Origin: Mugil cephalus
Taxonomy: Eukaryota; Chordata; Actinopteri; Mugiliformes; Mugilidae
Reading direction: 5' to 3'
Length of the DNA: 64,000 bases
NCBI RefSeq assembly: GCF_022458985.1
Contig: NC_061781.1
Location: 24,222,001-24,286,000, forward strand
A program made the position numbers and the translations under genes. This document shows positions 58,353-64,000 of this stretch, one piece after another. Every line of letters begins with the position of its first letter. Positions within the stretch are counted from its first letter, which is position 1. A model generated the notes under the pieces. The model ran no database searches and was not told where the DNA came from. It saw only the letters and a program-made list of their open reading frames with translations.

Positions 58353-59389
58353 TGAGTCTTTCAAAAACTGATAAAAAAGGTATAAAAATATAAAATGCAC
58401 ATTAATAACAATGTTTTTTCTCATGCAGATACGTCAAACTGATGATGAGCTGATTTATCTGCACTGACTGAGTGAAAACAATGAATCTATATTTCTGACA
58501 GGGAGGAGGCTTTAAATAATCAGCTGTGGCCGGAGCTCGTGTGAGGACTCAAGGTTTTAGTGTAATCTGACCAATGAGCTGGAATAAACCCGTTAGTGCT
58601 CAGAGTCTCTTCTCTGATTCAGACTCACATAAATATAAACACGTCTGTAACAACTGACACAGGGAAGTAATTATGATTGCAACACACACTGGTAAAAGAG
58701 AAAGTGAAAATAAATACATGAATGATTAATGGTAACTAGGACGAGCCTGAAAACAAAAAGTAAGAATTCTTTAAGTTTCTGCTCTCAGGAAAATATTTGA
58801 CTGTTATGTTATGAATTAGTTTTATAAGTCACTTTATTACAAACTTTCAGAAAACTCAACAACTAACAATGGCAAATGGAAGAAAAGATAATTAAATATT
58901 TAATCTGTCAATGAAAATAAATATAAATATTTGCCCAAAGAAAAGAATAATAAGTAAGTGAACATGTTTGAAGTAACAAATAAATATATATGAAATACAA
59001 TATATATGAATAATACAAAATTAATTGTATTTAAAAAAAAAAAAAAAAAAACGTGTTTTTGTCTCAGTACAAACATGTAAAAAAAAAAAAAGACAAAATC
59101 TATAAGACAAAAATTAAAAAGCAAAATTAGTCTGTAAACTCGCCAATACTTTTATTCTTTTACTAAAACTCTTGAAAGTTGTACTTCATGTATCTGTGTG
59201 TTTATATCAGAGTACTTGTACGAGAGTATTTGTATCTAAGTACTTGAATGAGGGTAGTTGTGTGAGAGTATTTGCACCAGAGTACTAGTACTTGTAGTAC
59301 TACAGCGTAGATGTGCTGCTTCCACCGCTGAGTGTCACACATGTGGAGGCAGGGACGGAGGCAGCAGCGGGGGGCGGGGCCAAGCCACA

Positions 59390-59528
59390 TCTGGATGAAA
59401 AACATCTGGACTTTCTCTCCGTCTCTATACATGAGAGGCTCCGGGGCTGAGGACCGACGCACCGACACAACGACCGACCGACCGTCCGTCCGTCCGCCTG
59501 CGCGTCCCTCCGGCTGACTTCGCCCCAC
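59390..59528 (+). promoter_or_regulatory. CpG-rich promoter or leader of the gene at 59529
   Basis: A local rise in G+C and CpG (short GACC and GTCC tandem runs at 59472-59495) in otherwise AT-rich DNA, ending at the ATG pair. It is probably the transcription start region and 5' UTR. The minus-strand reading frames here are by-products of the same composition. Confidence 0.45.
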
Positions 59529-59583
59529 ATGATGGTTCGGTGCTGCTCGGTCTGGACCGGGACCCTCGTCCTCCTGACGGCCG
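59529..59583 (+). CDS. First coding exon of a secreted or membrane protein (partial; possibly fam171b)
   Basis: An ATG-ATG start opens an 18-residue segment, MMVRCCSVWTGTLVLLTA, that looks like a signal peptide. It is followed by G|GTACGT, a good donor, leaving phase 1. A CpG-rich leader precedes it, and I see no second exon before 64000, so the gene continues off the window. In mammals, as I recall, FAM171B lies directly downstream of ITGAV on the same strand, and FAM171 proteins begin with a signal peptide. That synteny is the only reason to suggest fam171b; the peptide itself is too short to identify. It could also be another type I membrane protein, or a chance short frame in a CpG island. 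Confidence 0.4.
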
Positions 59584-59749
59584 GTACGTGCAGCCCGATC
59601 CCCGGGTACTTTTCTCTCTTTTCCACGGAGCTTTTTTTTTTTTTCTTTTTTTTTTAGCGGAGGTCTGAGAGGCCGAGCTGAGGAGATGGATGGAGGGGAG
59701 GAGGGGGACGTTTTGTTTTGGAAAGAGTTTTCTGCAGTATTCTTTTAAA

Positions 59750-60830
59750 GTAAAAGTAGCAATACGAGGTTAAAAGAAATACTCTAGTACAAGTTAAAGG
59801 TAAAAGGCAGGATTTAAAGTCAAGTAGGAAACAGAAGTAAAAGTACAACAAAGTGTCTAGAAGTAAACACGTTTAATCAGCTTCATGTTGTTTAAGTATC
59901 AGCAGTAAAAGTACACAGATACTAACTTTACTGAAGTGTCAACAGTACATAAGTACTCTGTTATAATCTCTGGAAATATGTAAAAATATACAAATAGTAG
60001 GTTTATTGAAGTATCAGCAGTAAAAATATTATAAGTTTTGGAAAGGTATCAGCAGTAAAAGTACACATATGTTAGGTTTATTGAAGTATCAGGAGTACAC
60101 AAGTACTATATTATAAGCTCATCAACAGTAAAATATACAGATATTAGTTTTATCGCAGTATCAGCAGTAAAATAATACAAACATCAGCTCCATGTATTAC
60201 AAGTATCAGTACAGAGAGTACAGAGAGAGTAGATTTACTGGAGTATCAGCAGTAAAAGTACACTGACTGATACTCATATAGTCAGAATAAAGCTAAATAC
60301 TACTGTACTTATAGTTTTATGAAAGCATCAATAGTACACACGTATTATCAGCTCTGTGTAGTTCAAGTATTAGTAGTGAAAGTACACAAGTATTAGCTTC
60401 ATTTAAGTATTGGTATGAGAAATGTTAAAGTATGAGCAGTACAAAAGTGAAGTACATGTACTTTTAGTTAAATAAAATCATCAATAGTACACTATAGTAC
60501 TATCAGCTTTTTGTTGTTAAAGTATCAGTAGTAAAAGTATACAAATGTCGGTCTTATTTGTTTAAAGTCTGTTAAGTGCAGTAAAAGTACACAAATAAAA
60601 TCAGCTTCACTGAGTCAGAATGAAGATAAAACTTGTGTACTTTTGGTCTACGAAAGCATCAGCAGTACTCAATAATAGTCAGCTCCATGTAGTTAAAGTC
60701 AGTAGTAAAAGTTCACAAGAGCTTGATTTAAGTATCAGTAGAAGAGACGAATATCTGCTTCATGTAAGATCAGTAGTAAATGTGAATATATTGTTATAAG
60801 TGTATCAGTAGTAAATGTACACATGTATTA
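59750..60830 (+). repeat. Degenerate array of AAGTATCAGCAGTAAAAGTA units
   Basis: Words close to AAGTATCAGCAGTAAAAGTA and ACACAAGTATTATCAGCTTC recur about every 50-80 bp for roughly 1.1 kb with much drift. Related text in the opposite sense occurs at 59205-59300. Confidence 0.6.
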
Positions 60831-60840
60831 TCAGCTTCAG

Positions 60841-61149
60841 CCTCCTGAGACCACGTGTCCACATATGGGGACATTAAGCTTTATTCTTATTCTGCTTCAT
60901 TTAGACCTGTTGTCCTCATAACTACTTAACAAGTACTCGTTTGAGGACGTTGGGATTTCATCGTTCACAATTCTGTCTTTGCACAACAATGTTTATTGTA
61001 TTTAAATTATCAGTTTTATATTATGTTCCACATTAGTCACTTTGTTGCAACATGCAGTGAAATAATCCCCATGTCCACAAATGAGGACGTATATGTTTTT
61101 TTATGCTTTGATGCTGTTAATCCCAAACAAAAGCTCAGGTATCAGGAGG
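60841..61149. mobile_element. piggyBac-like MITE, copy 2
   Basis: Ends CCTCCTGAGACC and GGTATCAGGAGG. The interior shares the same GTCCACA-ATGAGGAC and CTTTGCACAACA-type text, reversed relative to copy 1. The flanking TTAA is not preserved. Confidence 0.6.
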
Positions 61150-61434
61150 CGAGAAGAGGAAACTCTCTCTTCTCTGATTGGTTCACGCAGCCACACGATC
61201 ATTTCTCATCCAAACTGAATGAAAGTCTCTCAGGAACAGGAAATGTAAAGTAGATTATTATTTCTCTTTCTATTGTTATGTTTCCATTCCCCCTTAGAAA
61301 TGTTCAAAACCTAAATATCACAATAATAACTGGTAATGGAGATGCCTACATTTCCAAAAACCTCTCGAATATCTAAAACTAAAACATTTACTCTCTAATG
61401 AGGTGGTTTTTCAGATGTATCGATATAAATGTTT

Positions 61435-61663
61435 ATCGTAAAAGTGCAGTGGAAACACTTGATGACTCAGGGTCATGTGACCAGTTCATTTGAAGTCCAT
61501 CCTCCTTAAAGTGACGAGAATTTAAGAGAATTATGGGAAGTTTCGAGATGAGACTTTACCAGAGTTCTAGCTCAGACACCTTTCAATGGAAACACTTACA
61601 AATCGAAATTTCAGTAATATCACTTTTATTTTGCCAAAAACCGTAACTGGAACGCAGCTGGTG
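61435..61663 (+). mobile_element. MITE family A, copy 2
   Basis: The opposite-orientation relative of 24650-24836: AAACACTTGATGACTCAGGG to AACTGGAACGCAGCTG. No coding content. Confidence 0.6.
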
Positions 61664-62906
61664 TTGCGTTCGCGGCACGTCTCTGCTGTTGATTTTACAT
61701 GGAACTGTCACTGTTTACTTTAATCTCCTGATAAGGAGTTAGTCATTTGATTTAGCTTGTAAAACAGTTTAAAAATCAACTGCTCAAACCTCAAAAAATG
61801 ATTAAAAGCAAACACAATTATTCAGACGTCTAAAAATAAAAGCCTGAAATGTGTTATAATTTAAAACGTGGAAAGTCCATATTAGAGCAGAGCACTTGAG
61901 TGAATGTCTCTTCCATCTCTGTCATTTAGTGAGCAGTTCCTCTTTAAAAAGGAGCCCATTATCTCATATTTTGACAAAGAGCGAGTGTATCTGAAACTGA
62001 ATGAGCAGCCATTGAAACACGCTGGCGTCTTGGAGCTGTTTTAAGACGCCGGGGAAGACAGAGACTGGCACTGAGGGAAAAAGGGGGAATGTGAATGAGG
62101 CTATGTGAGCATTTAAGCTTCTCCTTCGACAATAATTCAGAAGAAACAGAAATAATCTATATCATGCAAGAACAGGAAAATCTAATTCAATTTCGTAAGT
62201 GAGTTCAAAAGATTGAAATTTGCATTTTTATACCATGTTACTGAAAAAAAAAACGTTTAACTAGCTTCTTCTATAGGGGTAACAAAAACAGCTAAGGCTC
62301 ATGGGTAATGTAGTATTTCTACTTGTTCAAGATTCAAGATTGTCAAACCGAAAAAAACATAAAATATACAGAAACAAAATGTAAAGGAATAAATAAACAT
62401 TCTGGATTGGGATTGTTGCAACAAACCTCAAGAACTTGTCTTTTATTTCATTCCTGATCTAATAATGGGGCCACAAAATCAATCAATAAATTAATAAACA
62501 ACCTCAGATCCAGGCTAACGGGCTAACAGGCTAACAGTTCCCTCCTGTTTCTAGTCTTTGTGCTAAGCTAAGCTAACTAGCTCTTTATTAGCAGTGGAAA
62601 GAAAACACATTTTCCTTTGAACTGACCGAGCTGACATTGTTTAGTGTTGGACGTGATGTACAGGAAACACAATATGATCAGTGTGTCGCATGCGAGAGGT
62701 TAAATCTGCTGTGTGTGTGTGTGTGTCTGTGTATGTGTGGGAGAGAGAGTGTGTTAAATAAACCAGCAGTTGTGATACGCAGGGCCTCCTCGGAGAAGCG
62801 TGGAGTGCTTCGATTTCCCATGAGCCTTTAAGGCCAGAACGTTGGATGCTAACTTGGCTCTGAACGCAGCCCACTTCTGGCTTCAATTTAATGCAGCAGG
62901 CACACA

Positions 62907-62920
62907 CAGACACACACACA

Positions 62921-62954
<34 letters not shown>
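62907..62954 (+). repeat. (CA)n microsatellite
   Basis: CA/CACAGA run. A matching TG run lies 200 bp upstream at 62710-62730. Confidence 0.9.
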
Positions 62955-62957
<3 letters not shown>

Positions 62958-64000
62958 TTGTATTTCTATCTTTGTGAGGACCATCGCTGACATGAAGCAT
63001 TCTCGAGCCCACACCCACACTAACTTTAACCTCAATCTAATTTGGATTTTAGACGAGGAAAAAGTACCCGGGGCTTTTACTACACTGTTAAATAGTCATG
63101 GATTCAAAATTTAACATGCAAAAAGCTACAAGTACTGATACTGATAGTACTCATCATGCAAATTGACCCTCAAAAAATATATTTTTGTTGCGTCATCCAT
63201 TAATGTGTGGACATTACGTCAATGTAATATTTATATGTTTATATATATATAAGTATCTATATACAGAGAATGTACTCAATTCTGCAACTAACTAGAGTAA
63301 AAGTACAACGTTTACCTCTCAAATGGGTTAAACTGGAAATATCTTACTCATTCTTTTTCCCTTGTAAAACTTTGCTCATCAAATGACCCAAGCAACAAAA
63401 CGTTTGATGAGCACCAGCTGAAATGAAGGACTATAAATTTTAAAATCTTACCAATAATATTCCAGTTTTTTACCATTTTCACTTCCCATTCTACACTGTA
63501 GATACAGAGTGTTGTTGTTTTTTTATGTTATTTCATATTTGATCTTTTTATTGTTTTTTTTATTAGTTTTTTTGTATATATTGTTGCCTAACTCTGCGCT
63601 ACTATGACAAGAAAATTTCCCATACGTGGGATAAATAATGTTTTATGTCTTTATTAAGATGCAGAAGTATAAATGACCTGAAAATAAACTGTGCAGAGTT
63701 TCAACACAGTACTTTGTTGTTATGAAAATGTATTTTTACATGCTAATGTTAGACTTTCGTTATGCTAAGAGTATTTTTTATGCCCATGTTAACCTTTGTT
63801 CAAATCTTTTAATGATTTTATTTATCATCTGACTTTTACTTTAACTTCTCTTATGCTAATTTTTGTAGCTAATACTTTATGTTTATTCTGCAGTTTTTAT
63901 TCTTATTTAATTTTTTATGCAGCAGTATTTTATTAAGCTACGTGTAGACTTTTTTTTTTAATATATGTCAGTTTCTTTTTTTAAACCAATTAAATTATCA

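Larger units (their letters stand above)
59584..64000 (+). other. First intron of the gene starting at 59529 (to window end)
   Basis: No second exon seen. Holds a degenerate tandem-like array (59750-60830), two MITE copies (60841 and 61435), TG and CA microsatellites, and LINE-type tails near 62330 and 63600-63650. Confidence 0.4.

Noticed and set aside
58146..58424. Glu-rich and Leu-rich open frames
   Set aside because: Both come from the TTC/GAA triplet array; no other coding sign.
1..64000. Endogenous retrovirus or other viral insertion
   Set aside because: No gag, pol or env motifs, no long terminal repeat pair and no tRNA primer site seen. The repeats are DNA transposons, LINE tails and microsatellites.

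Overview
The window looks like nuclear DNA of a ray-finned (teleost) fish. The genes have many small exons with GT-AG introns. The surrounding sequence is AT-rich and dense in CA/TG, GATA and other microsatellites. It also carries many degenerate copies of fish-type DNA transposons (Tc1/mariner, hAT-like, a TTAA-flanked piggyBac-like MITE) and LINE tails. I found no bacterial, phage, CRISPR or viral structure.

Three transcription units can be supported. (1) itgav, integrin alpha-V, plus strand, start codon 7263 to stop 46124. I could join 32 coding exons in one unbroken frame (3,108 nt, 1,035 residues). The signal peptide, seven-bladed propeller with four calcium loops, furin-type site, membrane span and GFFKR tail are all present. 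(2) A peptidase family S51 alpha-aspartyl dipeptidase, minus strand, start 56586 to stop 50514, in eight exons (723 nt, 240 residues), with the Ser/Asp/His triad at exactly the spacing known from bacterial peptidase E. It is tail-to-tail with itgav. (3) A short signal-peptide first exon at 59529-59583, plus strand, behind a CpG-rich leader. The rest of that gene lies beyond the right edge. Its place directly downstream of itgav in the same direction makes fam171b the best guess, by recalled synteny only.

Layout: 1-5150 is non-coding with several foldback repeats. From 5150 to 7262 are hAT-like pieces and then the itgav promoter and leader. From 7263 to 46124 is itgav, with large introns 1, 2, 6 and 22. 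From 46125 to about 50010 is the itgav 3' UTR or tail region. From 50426 to 56586 is the dipeptidase, and 56587-59390 is a repeat-filled spacer. From 59390 to 64000 are the third gene's leader, first exon and first intron.

The genes are not an operon or a pathway. The alpha-V subunit pairs at the cell surface with beta integrins to bind RGD ligands, whereas the dipeptidase is a cytosolic peptidase. No wholly new system was found. The most interesting signals are two short itgav introns (15 and 28) with (AC)n just after the donor and GT-rich repeats just before the acceptor. Such introns could fold shut by base pairing. Next comes a pair of related hAT-like elements of about 1 kb, one lying against each of the two complete genes' promoters.
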